DNA of 64,000 nt from Archangium gephyra (GTDB lineage: Bacteria; Myxococcota; Myxococcia; Myxococcales; Myxococcaceae), in assembly GCF_001027285.1 (NCBI RefSeq), contig NZ_CP011509.1, positions 11,928,501 through 11,992,500 on the forward strand. Direction: 5' to 3'. Positions 28,102-37,636 of this stretch are shown in pieces. Position numbers and translations under genes: made by a program. Each line of letters begins with the position of its first letter. Position 1 is the first letter of the stretch. Under the pieces are notes generated by a model that did no database searches, was not told the origin of the DNA, and saw nothing but the letters and a program-made list of their open reading frames with translations.

Positions 28102-29296
28102 TCGGCTCTCCCTCGGCCGGGAGATACACCCGGACCTCGGCTCCACCCTCGGCGCCATTGCCCACCGAGACCGAGCCGTGATGCTCCTGAACGATACGTT
28201 GGACGATGGGCAGGCCCAGGCCCACCCCCCCGGGCCGCTGGGAGTAGAAGGGCTCGAAGACGCGTGGCAGGTGCTCGGGGACGAAGCCGGGCCCCTGGTC
28301 CATCACCATGCACTCCACCCGGGTGTGGCCCTCGTCCACGAGCCGCCGCGCGGTGAGCCGCACGGTGGAGCCGCTCGGGGAGTGCTGCAACGCGTTGGCG
28401 AGCAGGTTCTGGAACACCTGGACGAGCCGGCCCGGATCCATGGGGACGCGGGGCAGCGCCGGCTCCACGCTCAGCTCCACGTGCACCTCGCGCTCGCGGG
28501 CGAGGGCGGCGGTGACGTCCATGGACTCGGCGAACACGCTGGAGAGCGAGCAGGGATGGAGCTCGGTGCCCGGCGGCCGGCCATAGGTGAGCAGCTCGTG
28601 CATGAGGTGGTGCAGGCGCGACACCTCGCGCCGGAGCGTGGAGAGGAAGGGCGCGTGCTCCGGGGAGTGGCCGAAGCGGGCCTCGAAGGCATCCAGGGTG
28701 GCGGAGATGCCGAAGAGAGGGTTGCGCACCTCGTGGGCCACGCCGGCCACCAGCGAGCCCATGTCGGACAGGCTCTCGTGACGGCGCAACGCGTCCCGCG
28801 CCTCGCGCAGCTGGAGCTCCGTTTCCCGGCGGGCGGTGATGTCGCGCCCCAGGCCGGTGAAGCCGCGCAGCCGGCCCTCGGCGTCGCGAATCGCGGTGAT
28901 GAGGATGAGGGCGTAGAAGCGGGTGCCGTCCCGCCGCAGCCGCCAGCCCTCGTCGCGCACCTTGCCCAGCTGCTCCGCCTCGTCCAGCAGACGCTGGGGC
29001 AGGCCCGCGGCGACGTCCTCCTCGAGGAAGAACAACGAGCAGTGTCTCCCGAGGACCTCCGCGGCGCGGTAGCCCGTCATGCGCTCGGCGCCCACGTTCC
29101 AGCTCGCGACGCGTCCATCCGGCTCGAGCATGTAGAGGCCCACGTCCTCCACGCTCTCCACCAGGAGGCGGAAGCTCGCGTCGGAGCCCGGGGGAGAGGG
29201 GGGCGGGAGGGGACAGGGAAACGAGCCCTCGGTGGGCTTCTCACCCGGCGTCGAGCGAAGGGGGCGGGCCAGGGTGTCGGATGGATGAAGCGGCAT
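28073..29296 (-). CDS. PAS-domain histidine kinase (NtrB-like)
   Basis: The ATG at 29296 (GGAG seven bases upstream) gives 407 residues; upstream open frame is noise. There is no membrane segment. PAS with PAC (about 40-165: FRLLVESVEDVGLYMLEPDG, GFTGLGRDITARRETELQ); HisKA with VAGVAHEVRNPLFGISATLD (acceptor His about 195); HATPase_c with NLLANALQHSPSG, DQGPGFVPEHLPRVFEPF and GVGLGLPIVQRIV. This is the NtrB-like class that usually pairs with an NtrC-like regulator, and the regulator gene overlaps its 3' end. Together they probably control the following chemosensory genes. Confidence 0.9.
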
Positions 29297-29467
29297 GAAT
29301 GGCTCGGCTCCGATGTATGAGGTGAAACCAACAATGCAGGGCCCGAGTGCCATTCCACCGGGCACCCGGCCCCTCCTCCCGCCGTCCGCTCTGGAGCTGT
29401 GACCCGGGCTCCCCCTCAACGACCACGCGCCTTGCCCTCGTTCGAAGGGCAATGTCATGAAGGGGGC

Positions 29468-31246
29468 ATGTCCTTCCTGCAACAGGCGCTCATCTTCCTG
29501 GCGGCGGCGGTGGTGTCCGTCCCCCTCTTCAAACGGCTGGGCCTGGGTTCCGTGCTGGGCTACCTCGCCGCGGGCATGGTCATCGGGCCGTGGGGCGTGG
29601 GGCTCATCTCCGACGTGGAGAGCATCCTGCACTTCGCCGAGCTGGGCGTGGTGCTGTTCCTGTTCATCATCGGCCTGGAGTTGCAGCCCGCGCGCCTGTG
29701 GGAGCTGCGCAAGTCGGTGTTCGGCCTGGGCGGGGTGCAGGTGGTGGCCACGGGGGCGGTGCTGGCGGCGGTGGGCATGGGGCTCGGGCTGAAGCCGGCC
29801 ACCGCGCTCATCGCCGGCCTGGGGCTGTCGCTGTCCTCCACCGCCTTCGCGCTGCAGCTGCTCGCGGAGAAGAACGAGCTGACCACGGAGCACGGACGGG
29901 CCTCCTTCGGCATCCTCCTGTTCCAGGACCTGGCCGTCATCCCGCTGCTGGCGCTGCTGCCCTTTTTGGGCGAGCCGGTGGCGCAGTCCACGGAGCCCGG
30001 GTGGGTGTCGGCGCTCAAGGTGGTGGGGGTGCTGGCCGGCGTGGTGCTGGGAGGCCGCTACGTGCTGCGGCCGGTGTTCCGCTTCGTGGCCTCGCTGCAC
30101 AGCCAGGAGCTCTTCACCGCCACGGCGCTGCTGCTGGTGGTGGGCACCGCGCTGCTGGTGAGCAAGGTGGGGCTGTCCATGGCGCTGGGCGCCTTCCTCG
30201 CCGGCGTGCTGCTGGCGGACTCCGAGTACCGCCACGAGCTGGAGGCCGACATCGAGCCCTTCAAGGGCCTGCTGCTGGGCCTCTTCTTCATGGCCGTGGG
30301 CATGTCGGTGAACATCGGCCTGCTGGCCAACGGGCCGGTGCGCGTGGTGGCGCTGGTGCTCGGGCTGGTGCTGGCCAAGGCGCTGGTGCTCTACGCCCTG
30401 GGCCGCTGGGCCTTCAAGAGCAACGAGCCCTCCCTGAGCCTCGCGGTGGTCATCTCCCAGGGCGGCGAGTTCGCCTTCGTGCTCTTCGGGCTCGCGGTGG
30501 GCTTCCGGGTGATGGAGCGGGAGATGGCGGACCTGCTGGTGGTGGTGGTGAGCCTCTCCATGGCCGTCACCCCGGTGCTCTTCCTCGTGTATGACCGCTT
30601 CGTCCGGCCGCGCTTCCACAAGAAGGAGCAGCGCGACTTCGACGTGGCGGCCGAGGAGGACCACCCCGTCATCATCGCGGGCTTCGGCCGCGTGGGGCAG
30701 GTGGTGGGCCGGCTGCTGCACGTCAAGCACATCGGCTTCACCGCCCTGGACGCCAGCCCCGAGCACATCGACTTCCTCAAGAAGTTCGGCAACACGAAAA
30801 TCTATTACGGGGACGCCTCGCGGCTGGACTTGCTGCGGGCGGCGCGGGCGGACAAGGCCAAGGTGTTCGTGCTGGCCATCGACGACATCGAGGCCTCGGT
30901 GCGCACCGCGGAGACGGTGATCCAGCACTTCCCCCACCTCACCATCTTCGCGCGCGCCCGCAACCGGCAGCACGCCTACCAGCTGATGAACCTGGGCATC
31001 CAACACGTCATGCGCGAGACGTACGCGGGCAGCCTGGAGATGACGGGCGACATCCTCCAGGAGCTGGGCCTCACCTGGTCGGAGAGCAAGACCGCGATGG
31101 AGCGCTTCCGCCAGCACGACGAGGCCCTGCTGCAGACCTCGTACAAGCACCACGGAGACGTGAAGAAGCTCACCGAGCTGGCGAAGGCGGCGCGGCAGGA
31201 TCTGCAGGAGCTCTTCGAGAAGGACGAGCAGAAGAAGTCGGCCTGA
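29468..31246 (+). CDS. KefB/KefC-type monovalent cation:proton antiporter
   Basis: The start at 29468 (MSFLQQALIFLAAAVVSVPL) follows AAGGGGG; 592 residues. About 12 membrane segments (residues 3-395) carry the family elements LGYLAAGMVIGPWG, GLGLSLSSTAFALQLL, FQDLAVIPLLALLPFLG and GAFLAGVLLADSEYRHELEADIEPFKGLLLG. A cytosolic TrkA-N/RCK domain follows (about 405-525: IIAGFGRVGQVVGRLLHVKH, YYGDASRLDLLRAA) with a charged coiled tail. Such proteins expel K+ in exchange for protons under regulation by nucleotide or glutathione adducts. Converges on a second antiporter whose end is nine bases away. Confidence 0.92.
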   Translation: MSFLQQALIFLAAAVVSVPLFKRLGLGSVLGYLAAGMVIGPWGVGLISDVESILHFAELGVVLFLFIIGLELQPARLWELRKSVFGLGGVQVVATGAVLAAVGMGLGLKPATALIAGLGLSLSSTAFALQLLAEKNELTTEHGRASFGILLFQDLAVIPLLALLPFLGEPVAQSTEPGWVSALKVVGVLAGVVLGGRYVLRPVFRFVASLHSQELFTATALLLVVGTALLVSKVGLSMALGAFLAGVLLADSEYRHELEADIEPFKGLLLGLFFMAVGMSVNIGLLANGPVRVVALVLGLVLAKALVLYALGRWAFKSNEPSLSLAVVISQGGEFAFVLFGLAVGFRVMEREMADLLVVVVSLSMAVTPVLFLVYDRFVRPRFHKKEQRDFDVAAEEDHPVIIAGFGRVGQVVGRLLHVKHIGFTALDASPEHIDFLKKFGNTKIYYGDASRLDLLRAARADKAKVFVLAIDDIEASVRTAETVIQHFPHLTIFARARNRQHAYQLMNLGIQHVMRETYAGSLEMTGDILQELGLTWSESKTAMERFRQHDEALLQTSYKHHGDVKKLTELAKAARQDLQELFEKDEQKKSA

Positions 31247-31255
31247 GAGGCCGGC

Positions 31256-32734
31256 TCACTCGTCCATCTGCTGGCCGAGGAGGAGGTGGACCTCGGCCAG
31301 CTCCGCGGGCTTGCAGAAGACGTAGACGTGGTCGCCGGACAACAGCTGGGTGGCGCCCTTGGCGGGGACCAGGTCCTTGCCGCGCACGATGAGCGTCACC
31401 ACGGCGGAGCCGGGCAGCGGCAGCTCGGCGATGGTGGCGCCCACCACGGCGGAGGCCGGGTCCACGTAGAAGGGCACCACCTCGCCGTCGAGCTGGTGCA
31501 TGGACGTCAGCTCCAGCGTGGCCGGAGGTGGAGGCGGCGCGAGCGAGACGAGCCCCAACCGGCGGGTGAGCCACGGCACGGTGGCGCCGGGGACGAGCGC
31601 GTTGACCACCACGATGAAGAACACCACGTTGAAGATGGAGAAGGCGCCCGGCGCGCGGGCCAGCACGGGGTAGGTGGCGAGGATGACGGGCACCGCGCCG
31701 CGCAGACCCACCCAGCCCACGTAGAAGGACTCCTTGAGGGGGAAGCGGAAGGGCAGCAGGCAGAGCATCACCACGAGGGGCCGGGCGAGGAAGGCCAGCA
31801 CCAGGCCCAGCCCGGTGCCCACCCAGGCCACCTCCACGAGCTTCGTGGGGAAGGCGAGCAGCCCGAGCATGAGGAACATGCACACTTGGGCGAGCCAGGC
31901 CATGGCGTCGTGCACGCGCAGCAGGCCGCTGCGGTAGGGGAAGGACTGGTTGCCCATCACCACGGCGGCGACGTACACGGAGAGGAAGCCACTGCCCTCG
32001 AAGAGCGTGGGCAGGCCGAAGGCGAGGAAGGCCAGCGCCAGGGTGAGCACGGGGTAGAGGCCACCGGCGGCCAGGTGCACGCGCGAGAGCAGGAGCCGGC
32101 CCGCGTAGCCGAAGGCCACGCCCAGGGCCGCGCCCACCATCATCTGCACGGCGGCATGCAGCAGGAGGTGCCAGCTCAGGGGGTCGCCGCTCACGAGCGC
32201 CCCGGTGAGCGCCATGGTGAGGATGACGGCCATCGGATCATTGAGGCCGGACTCCAGCTCCAGCGTCACCCCCACGCGGCGCTTGAGGTGCAGGCCGCTG
32301 CCGCGCAGCACGGAGAAGACGGCCGCCGCGTCCGTGGAGGAGACGATGGCCCCGAGCAGCAGCGCCTGCTTCCACTCGAAGCCGAAGAAGTGCGCGGCCA
32401 CGCCGGTGACGGCCGCCGTGCCCATGACGCCCACGGTGGCCAGCAGCGCCGCGGGCTTGAGGCCCTGGCGCATGGCGGACAGCGGGGTGTTGAGGCCACC
32501 ATCGAAGAGGATGAGCACCAGCGCCACGGTGCCCAGGCGGAAGGTGAAGCCGTAGTTCTCGAAGGCGATGCCCCCAATGCCCTCGGAGCCGCCCAGCACC
32601 CCCAGGAGGATGAAGAGCAGGGCCACGGGGACACCGAAACGTCCGGCGGCACGGCTGAAGAGCGCGCTCCCGCCCATGAGCACACCGAGCGCGGTGAGCA
32701 GGAAGGCCGTCGCCGTGGGCTCGTAGAGCTGCAT
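31256..32734 (-). CDS. NhaP2/CvrA-type K+(Na+)/H+ antiporter
   Basis: 492 residues: about 12 membrane segments (1-390) with the CPA1-type core ILLGVLGGSEGIGGIAFENY, LVLILFDGGLNTPLSAMRQG, GAIVSSTDAAAVFSVLRG and LELESGLNDPMAVILT, then a TrkA-C/RCK_C domain (about 415-490: VVGATIAELPLPGSAVVTLI). It exchanges K+ or Na+ for protons at the inner membrane. The end-to-end pairing with the KefB-type gene suggests a local ion/pH homeostasis pair, although they are on opposite strands. Confidence 0.92.
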   Translation of the reverse strand: MQLYEPTATAFLLTALGVLMGGSALFSRAAGRFGVPVALLFILLGVLGGSEGIGGIAFENYGFTFRLGTVALVLILFDGGLNTPLSAMRQGLKPAALLATVGVMGTAAVTGVAAHFFGFEWKQALLLGAIVSSTDAAAVFSVLRGSGLHLKRRVGVTLELESGLNDPMAVILTMALTGALVSGDPLSWHLLLHAAVQMMVGAALGVAFGYAGRLLLSRVHLAAGGLYPVLTLALAFLAFGLPTLFEGSGFLSVYVAAVVMGNQSFPYRSGLLRVHDAMAWLAQVCMFLMLGLLAFPTKLVEVAWVGTGLGLVLAFLARPLVVMLCLLPFRFPLKESFYVGWVGLRGAVPVILATYPVLARAPGAFSIFNVVFFIVVVNALVPGATVPWLTRRLGLVSLAPPPPPATLELTSMHQLDGEVVPFYVDPASAVVGATIAELPLPGSAVVTLIVRGKDLVPAKGATQLLSGDHVYVFCKPAELAEVHLLLGQQMDE

Positions 32735-32852
32735 TCCCGGACGCCTCTAGCATGAATCAACGCAAGAGCATCTGCCCCTCGCCGCCGCCTGTCATGGCCC
32801 GGGCATTCACCGAGGGCGTAGAGTACCGGGCGATCCCCACACAGGAGTGTTC

Positions 32853-33023
32853 ATGAAGAACGGGAAGAAGGTCCTTCTGCGTTGGTTGGTGGCCGCTGGA
32901 GCCGCAGGAGCCCTGCTGAGCGGCGCGGCGTATGCAACGAGCACACGCGAGTGCTGGACGTGTAGACCCTGCCGCACCGCGGATGGCGGCGGCACGATGT
33001 GCTGCGAATCCCACCCCTGTTAG
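32853..33023 (+). CDS. Tiny secreted cysteine-rich peptide
   Basis: A 56-residue gene with AGGAG eight bases before the ATG. A signal peptide (MKNGKKVLLRWLVAAGAAG...AYA) would leave a mature peptide of about 24 residues, with six Cys (ECWTCRPCRTADGGG, then TMCCESHPC). Six Cys in so short a peptide suggests three disulfides or metal binding. It ends one base before the start of the DUF2380 lipoprotein, so it is in the same operon and probably translationally coupled. I recognise no family. It could be a helper of the lipoprotein toxin (small accessory genes are known ahead of some sitAI pairs), a secreted peptide in its own right, or an unrelated passenger. Confidence 0.75.
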   Translation: MKNGKKVLLRWLVAAGAAGALLSGAAYATSTRECWTCRPCRTADGGGTMCCESHPC

Positions 33024-33024
33024 C

Positions 33025-34557
33025 ATGCGCGCTGACTCGTCAGGGGCGAGGGGGACGGGGCTGCTGCTTGCCCTGGCCCTTCTGTCCAACGCCTGTGTGT
33101 CACTGACGCCACCACCTGGCCCGGGGCGGAGCCTGCGCTACACCCCACAGGGCGCCACCGGGCACCGGGCCCACGGGGAGTCGCCGCTCGTCCTTGACTC
33201 CCAGCCGCCCTCCTCTCCTGAGCCCGAGGCACCGGAGCGGTTGCACCGTCGCCGCGGTTCCCAGGAGGCGGTGACGGGGGCGGACCCTGGTAGCGCCGAC
33301 GCGACTGTGTGGCGGAGCTCCCTCGCAGCCCACCTGGCCTTTCGCAGGGGCGTGGGCGAGGTGTCCGGCTCCACCCGTCGCGTTTCCAGCGAGCTCTCCA
33401 GACTTGGGGTCAGTTCCTCGGGCATTGCCGGCGCGGGCAACGGCATCTTCATCCGCTACGTCGAATATGGGGAACGTCAGGTGCGGTGGATTGACGCCGA
33501 CCTTGCCGCCGCCACGGAACTCGCCGCCGAGGTGTCGGAGGTGGAGGACCCGGACATGCAACTCGCCCTGCTGCGCCTCGCTGGAGCACGGCTGGAGGCC
33601 GCCATGATGGGCTCCATTCTGCTGGCCGTGTGGGTTGACTTCCTCTCCCTCACCGACGCCGCACTCTCCCGGCGCCTCAATAGCGTGGAGGCGCTGTTCA
33701 TGAGGATGGACGGCTGGCAGAAGATGCTGGAGCCCGCCATGACGGCGCTCTCGTCCCTGGAGCCGGAGCAGGTGGAGGCAGCGGCGCGGGACATGCCCGC
33801 GCTGGTGGGCCACCTCACGCGCGAGCTCGCCGCGCACCTCGAAGCCATGCACAAGGGGGCGAAAGTCCTCGAGGCGGCGCTGGTGTTGAAGGAGTCCATG
33901 GAGGCGCTCACCCTCCTGTCGGCGCTGAAGTTCACCTTGCCCGCGTTGCGCGCGGCGGCGCCCGTCACGCTCGGCGTGGGCCTCGTGGTAGGCCCCAACG
34001 GGGTGATGATGGGGACGCGGATGGTGGTGTCCGCCGAGTGGGTGGAGATGATGCGCCAGTTGGTGCGCGCGGGCGTCCTCTCCCTGCCCGCCGTCAGCGC
34101 CGCGGTGCGGATTCAGGCCGGCCACGTGATGATGTCACAGGGACACGGCGACCTCCCCCAGGGCGTGCGCGACGCGCTGGGCGATGCGCCCGAGGTGCGG
34201 GCCATGCGCGTGACGGGCAAGACGGGCGCGGGCATGGCCGAGCCCCCACGCCACCACGTCATGCCAAAGGAGTTCCGCGAGTGGTTCGAGAAGCGCGGCT
34301 TCACTGGAAAGATGAGCATCGAGTGGTTCTGCGTCACGCTCCAGCAGCCACACCACCAGGCGATTCACGGTGGTGGAAGCTGGAAGCTGGGGCGCCAATG
34401 GCGCGGCGAATGGAACCAGATGCTCATGAAGGCGCTGCGGGACGCAGAGGTTGAAGCTGGCCAGCTCTTGACGCGGAATGAGATCCTGGAGATCGTCGCG
34501 GAACGTATGGGATTCTACGGCATCCCGATGAACTTCGTCCGCTGTCGTGGAAAATGA
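33025..34557 (+). CDS. DUF2380 (TIGR02269-type) lipoprotein, candidate SitA-like polymorphic toxin
   Basis: The ATG at 33025 gives 510 residues and a lipoprotein signal (GTGLLLALALLSNAC, lipid Cys near residue 25); the longer open frame lacks this. A disordered Pro/Arg part (30-85) precedes helical segments (150-360) with a glycine-rich hydrophobic hairpin (APVTLGVGLVVGPNGVMMGT). The C-terminal 110 residues carry HHVMPKEFREWFEKRGF, QQPHHQAIHGGGSW and WN, a His-rich pattern like HNH/AHH nucleases, matching the Myxococcus paralogous lipoprotein family DUF2380. Lipoproteins with toxic C-termini and adjacent immunity genes are the SitA cargo of TraA/TraB exchange. Toxicity and the family number cannot be proved here. 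Three bases separate it from the next gene. Confidence 0.8.
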   Translation: MRADSSGARGTGLLLALALLSNACVSLTPPPGPGRSLRYTPQGATGHRAHGESPLVLDSQPPSSPEPEAPERLHRRRGSQEAVTGADPGSADATVWRSSLAAHLAFRRGVGEVSGSTRRVSSELSRLGVSSSGIAGAGNGIFIRYVEYGERQVRWIDADLAAATELAAEVSEVEDPDMQLALLRLAGARLEAAMMGSILLAVWVDFLSLTDAALSRRLNSVEALFMRMDGWQKMLEPAMTALSSLEPEQVEAAARDMPALVGHLTRELAAHLEAMHKGAKVLEAALVLKESMEALTLLSALKFTLPALRAAAPVTLGVGLVVGPNGVMMGTRMVVSAEWVEMMRQLVRAGVLSLPAVSAAVRIQAGHVMMSQGHGDLPQGVRDALGDAPEVRAMRVTGKTGAGMAEPPRHHVMPKEFREWFEKRGFTGKMSIEWFCVTLQQPHHQAIHGGGSWKLGRQWRGEWNQMLMKALRDAEVEAGQLLTRNEILEIVAERMGFYGIPMNFVRCRGK

Positions 34558-34560
34558 ACG

Positions 34561-35031
34561 ATGGCCGACGGACGTTCCTGGGAGGGCAGCTGGAAGGTAC
34601 GCCTGTACGAGCGGGTTCGTGAGCGAGGTTACGATTCGCTCACCGCCTTCGCCGAGGCGCGCCCCACCGCTTCGCTGGTGGCGCTGGCCGAGGAGTTGGG
34701 TCCGGACGACATCGCTGGCGTACAGCTGTACAACGAACTGCTGGCCGAAGCGGAGCGGCGCAAGCAGGTCACACGCCTCGTGCGCGGCCAGCTCGTACGA
34801 GAGCTCTGGGCGTGTCTCCCAAACGGCTGGCCAGCCGTGCGCGACGACGCAAACCGCTTCAAGGTCGCCAAGGCACTCGGATTGTGGAGTTCCCTGGCAC
34901 CCATCACCCATGAGAAACGCGTCGAGCAGGCCAGGGCGGCACTCCGGGCCACACCACCACCACCCGGTTGGCTCCCGCGCGGGCCTGACGACGAACTGCT
35001 GCTCACGCTCCTGCCAGACGAAAAAGTCTGA
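34561..35031 (+). CDS. Putative immunity protein for the DUF2380 toxin candidate
   Basis: 156 residues, no signal peptide, so cytosolic. Mostly helical (VRLYERVRERGYDSLTAFAE, DIAGVQLYNELLAEAERRKQ), ending in a Pro-rich part (ATPPPPGWLPRGPDDELLL). No enzyme motif can be seen. It starts three bases after the lipoprotein stop in the same operon. A small cytosolic protein coded directly behind a lipoprotein toxin candidate is the standard place for a SitI-type immunity factor; the role is inferred from that alone. Composition is slightly lower in GC at third positions than in neighbouring housekeeping genes, as often seen in polymorphic toxin cassettes. Confidence 0.65.
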   Translation: MADGRSWEGSWKVRLYERVRERGYDSLTAFAEARPTASLVALAEELGPDDIAGVQLYNELLAEAERRKQVTRLVRGQLVRELWACLPNGWPAVRDDANRFKVAKALGLWSSLAPITHEKRVEQARAALRATPPPPGWLPRGPDDELLLTLLPDEKV

Positions 35032-35128
35032 GCTTCACCCCTGGGGGGACCATGAGCGAGGGCCGTTTGCCCGCCATCGTGGCCTCGCCGAGGATACGAG
35101 TGCCCACTGAAGGAAAGGTGCCACCGCT

Positions 35129-36892
35129 TTGGACTGTGCACCGGCGCACTCCTTGGCGAGTCTTGGGCCCGTGAACCCCCCGACCGACGCCCTGCCCGAC
35201 CCCGACGCGCTCCAACCGCTGCTCTCCGCCGCGCTGGCCCTGCCCGCCCTCAAGCCCCAGGCGGCCCGGCTCGAGCGGTTGCGCCAGGACTACGCGCGCG
35301 GCCTGGAGCGCAAGGACGCGCCCCTCACCGTGGCCCTGGTGGGCGCCACCGGCGCGGGCAAGTCCACCCTGCTCAATGCTCTGGCGGGCCAGGCACTCGC
35401 GCGCGAGGGCGAGGACCGGCCCACCAGCACCGCCGCCACCGTCTTCGCCCCCGAGGGCACGGGGCTCGAGGACCTGGCCCAGGTGGGTGCCCGCGTGGTG
35501 CGCTACACGCCGGGCCCCCAGGGCATGTGGAGCGGCCAGGTGTTCATCGACACGCCGGACCTCAACAGCGTGGCCACCGTGCACCGCGAGGTGGCCCGCG
35601 CGGCCCTGGAGCGCGCGGACGTGGCGCTGGTGGTGATGCACCGGGGCAGCGTGGCCGAGGCCACCCAGGCCGAGTTCCTCGCCGGCTTCGCCCGGCGCCG
35701 CTCGCTCGTGTTCCTCATCAACTTCGCGGACGAGCTGTCGGCCGAGTCGCGCGAGGCCCTCAAGTCCCAGGCGCGCCGGCTGGCCGCGGAGCAGTACGGA
35801 CTGCCGCTGGACTCGGTGCCCATCTTCGCCATCAGCGGCCGGGCGGCGCAGCGGGGGGAGGATCCCTCCGGCGAGTTCGGCGCCTTCCTCTTCCACCTCA
35901 AGTCCCTGGGCACGCAGGCCGTGGCCGAGCGGGTGCGCCGCTCCAATGCCCGGGGCGCGCTGGAGGAGCTGGCCTCGCGCGTGGAGGCGGCGCTGAAGGA
36001 GACGGAGGACACGTTGGCCCGGACGCGCGCCGCGCTGGAGTCCGGGCTGGCGCGCACCTCGGAGGGGCTGAGGACGGACTTCGAGTCGCGGCTGGAGCTG
36101 GCGCAGGGCCACCTGGCCTCGGAAGTCCGCAACCAGGCCGCGGGGCGCTTCTGGGGCCCGGCGGCGTGGGGCATGCGGCTGTCCTACGTGGGCGCGGGAG
36201 GCCTGGGCGCGGCGACGCTGCTCGCGCGGCGCAGCCTGCCGGTGGGACTCGCGGTGGCGGCCACCTCCACGGTGCTGGACGCCGTGCGGGACAAGACGCG
36301 GGCCCGCGCGGCGGAGACGGCGGTGGTGGAGCCCTTCGAGGATGACATCGCGGTGGAGGGAGCGGCACGCGCCGCGCTGACGGAGGCCCGGAGCCTCGCG
36401 CACGCGAGCGGCCTGTCGCCGGAGTCCCTGGGCCTGCCGGACGTGGACACGGTGCTGGCGGAGCTGAAGTCCGCGCGGGCGAGCGCCTGGCGCTACACCG
36501 TCACCACGGCGGTGGGTGAGACGGTGGCCCGCTGGTGGCGCACGGCGCGCTGGCTGCTGCTGCCCCTCATCAACCTGCCCCTGCTGGCGCTGCTGGGGCA
36601 CGTGGGCTACCGCGTGGTGCGCGCGTACCTCGAGGGCCCGCTGCTGGGCCTGGACTACTTCCTCAACGCGGGAGCCCTCTTCGCCCTGCTGGCGGGAGCC
36701 GGGGCACTGCTGGCCTCGGCGAGCCTCGCGGGCACCACCCGGGGCGTCCGCCGCGCGGGCCTCGAGCACTTCCTCACGCGGCTGGGCGCGCTCGGCACCC
36801 GGCTGGGAGAGACGGTGCAGGACAGCCTGCGTCCCCCGCGCGAGGCGGCCCGCGCCCTGCTCGCCCTCACCCGGCGGGGCACCGGCGGATGA
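35129..36892 (+). CDS. Dynamin-like/YfjP-type GTPase with C-terminal membrane hairpin
   Basis: Shown from TTG at 35129 because AAGGAAAGG stands ten bases upstream (587 residues); a GTG at 35171 (MNPPTDALPDPD) would also fit the family. The G domain (about 60-260) has Walker A GATGAGKST, switch region with TSTAATVF, G3 DTPDLNS and a degenerate G4 LINFADEL in place of NKxD. Helices follow, and two hydrophobic stretches near the end (LLLPLINLPLLALLGHVGY and LFALLAGAGALLASA) suggest membrane attachment. Dynamin-like bacterial GTPases act in membrane shaping or stress; nothing in the context narrows this. Confidence 0.8.
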   Translation: MDCAPAHSLASLGPVNPPTDALPDPDALQPLLSAALALPALKPQAARLERLRQDYARGLERKDAPLTVALVGATGAGKSTLLNALAGQALAREGEDRPTSTAATVFAPEGTGLEDLAQVGARVVRYTPGPQGMWSGQVFIDTPDLNSVATVHREVARAALERADVALVVMHRGSVAEATQAEFLAGFARRRSLVFLINFADELSAESREALKSQARRLAAEQYGLPLDSVPIFAISGRAAQRGEDPSGEFGAFLFHLKSLGTQAVAERVRRSNARGALEELASRVEAALKETEDTLARTRAALESGLARTSEGLRTDFESRLELAQGHLASEVRNQAAGRFWGPAAWGMRLSYVGAGGLGAATLLARRSLPVGLAVAATSTVLDAVRDKTRARAAETAVVEPFEDDIAVEGAARAALTEARSLAHASGLSPESLGLPDVDTVLAELKSARASAWRYTVTTAVGETVARWWRTARWLLLPLINLPLLALLGHVGYRVVRAYLEGPLLGLDYFLNAGALFALLAGAGALLASASLAGTTRGVRRAGLEHFLTRLGALGTRLGETVQDSLRPPREAARALLALTRRGTGG

Positions 36893-36907
36893 GGGCACCC
36901 GGACGGC

Positions 36908-37636
36908 TCACACCGCCGTCCAGCCTCCGTCCACGTCGAGCACCATGCCGGTGGCGTACGCGCACGTGGCCAGGAAGAAGGCCGCGTCGGCCATGTCGTG
37001 GGCCGTCCCCGGGCGCTTCATGGGGACGTTGTTGGAGAGCCCGGCGAGGAACCCGGGCACCGCCTCGGGCGGCACGCCCCAGTCGATGGCCGTGTCACGC
37101 GTCAGCCCCGGCGACAGGACGTTCACCCGGATGCCCCTGGGCGCCAGCTCGATGGCGAGCGAACGCCCCATGGCGTTGACCGCGCCGCACAGGCCCGCGC
37201 CCCCCGCGTAGTTCGCCAGGGCCGCGTGGCCGGCGATGCCCGAGCAGAACATGATGGAGCTGCCCGGCTTCATCTTCGGCACCGCGTAATGACAGGCGGA
37301 GAGCTGTCCGAAGAAGCGGCCCTCGAACAGCTCGCGCCAGGACTTCGTGGGGACCTGCTCGACGGGGCCGAACACCGCCCCGCCCGCGCACGTCACCAGG
37401 ATGTCGAGCGCCTCCACCGAGTCGATGAGCCGCTTCACCTGGGCCTCGTCCGCGACATCCGTCTGCACCGCGCGGGCGTCACGTCCCAGCTTCGCCACCG
37501 CCGTCTCGAGCCGCTGCATGCTGCGCCCGGCGATCACCACCTGCGCGCCCTCGCGCACGAAGCGCTCGGCGATTCCCAAGCCAATTCCAGAACCGCCCCC
37601 CGTGATGATGGCCGTCTTTCCGTCCAGTGCGCCCAT
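36908..37636 (-). CDS. Short-chain dehydrogenase/reductase with atypical active site
   Basis: The ATG at 37636 (MGALDGKTAIITGGGSG) is favoured by GGAG seven bases upstream, giving 242 residues. The Rossmann part is complete: TGGGSGIGLGIAERF, AGRSMQRLE (Arg favours NADPH), TDVADEA, VTCAGGAVFGP. The catalytic Ser is present (IMFCSGIAG), but the usual YxxxK reads NYAGGAGLCGAV, with no Lys at the expected place; cofactor-binding continues with GIRVNVLSPGLTRD. It may be a binding protein or use an altered mechanism. Divergent from the acetoacetate-decarboxylase-fold gene (216-bp gap). Confidence 0.85.
   Translation of the reverse strand: MGALDGKTAIITGGGSGIGLGIAERFVREGAQVVIAGRSMQRLETAVAKLGRDARAVQTDVADEAQVKRLIDSVEALDILVTCAGGAVFGPVEQVPTKSWRELFEGRFFGQLSACHYAVPKMKPGSSIMFCSGIAGHAALANYAGGAGLCGAVNAMGRSLAIELAPRGIRVNVLSPGLTRDTAIDWGVPPEAVPGFLAGLSNNVPMKRPGTAHDMADAAFFLATCAYATGMVLDVDGGWTAV

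Noticed and set aside
29297-31153. Long N-terminal extension of the NtrB-like kinase frame through the KefB-type gene
   Set aside because: The extension is antisense noise; the kinase has a good start and ribosome site at 29296.
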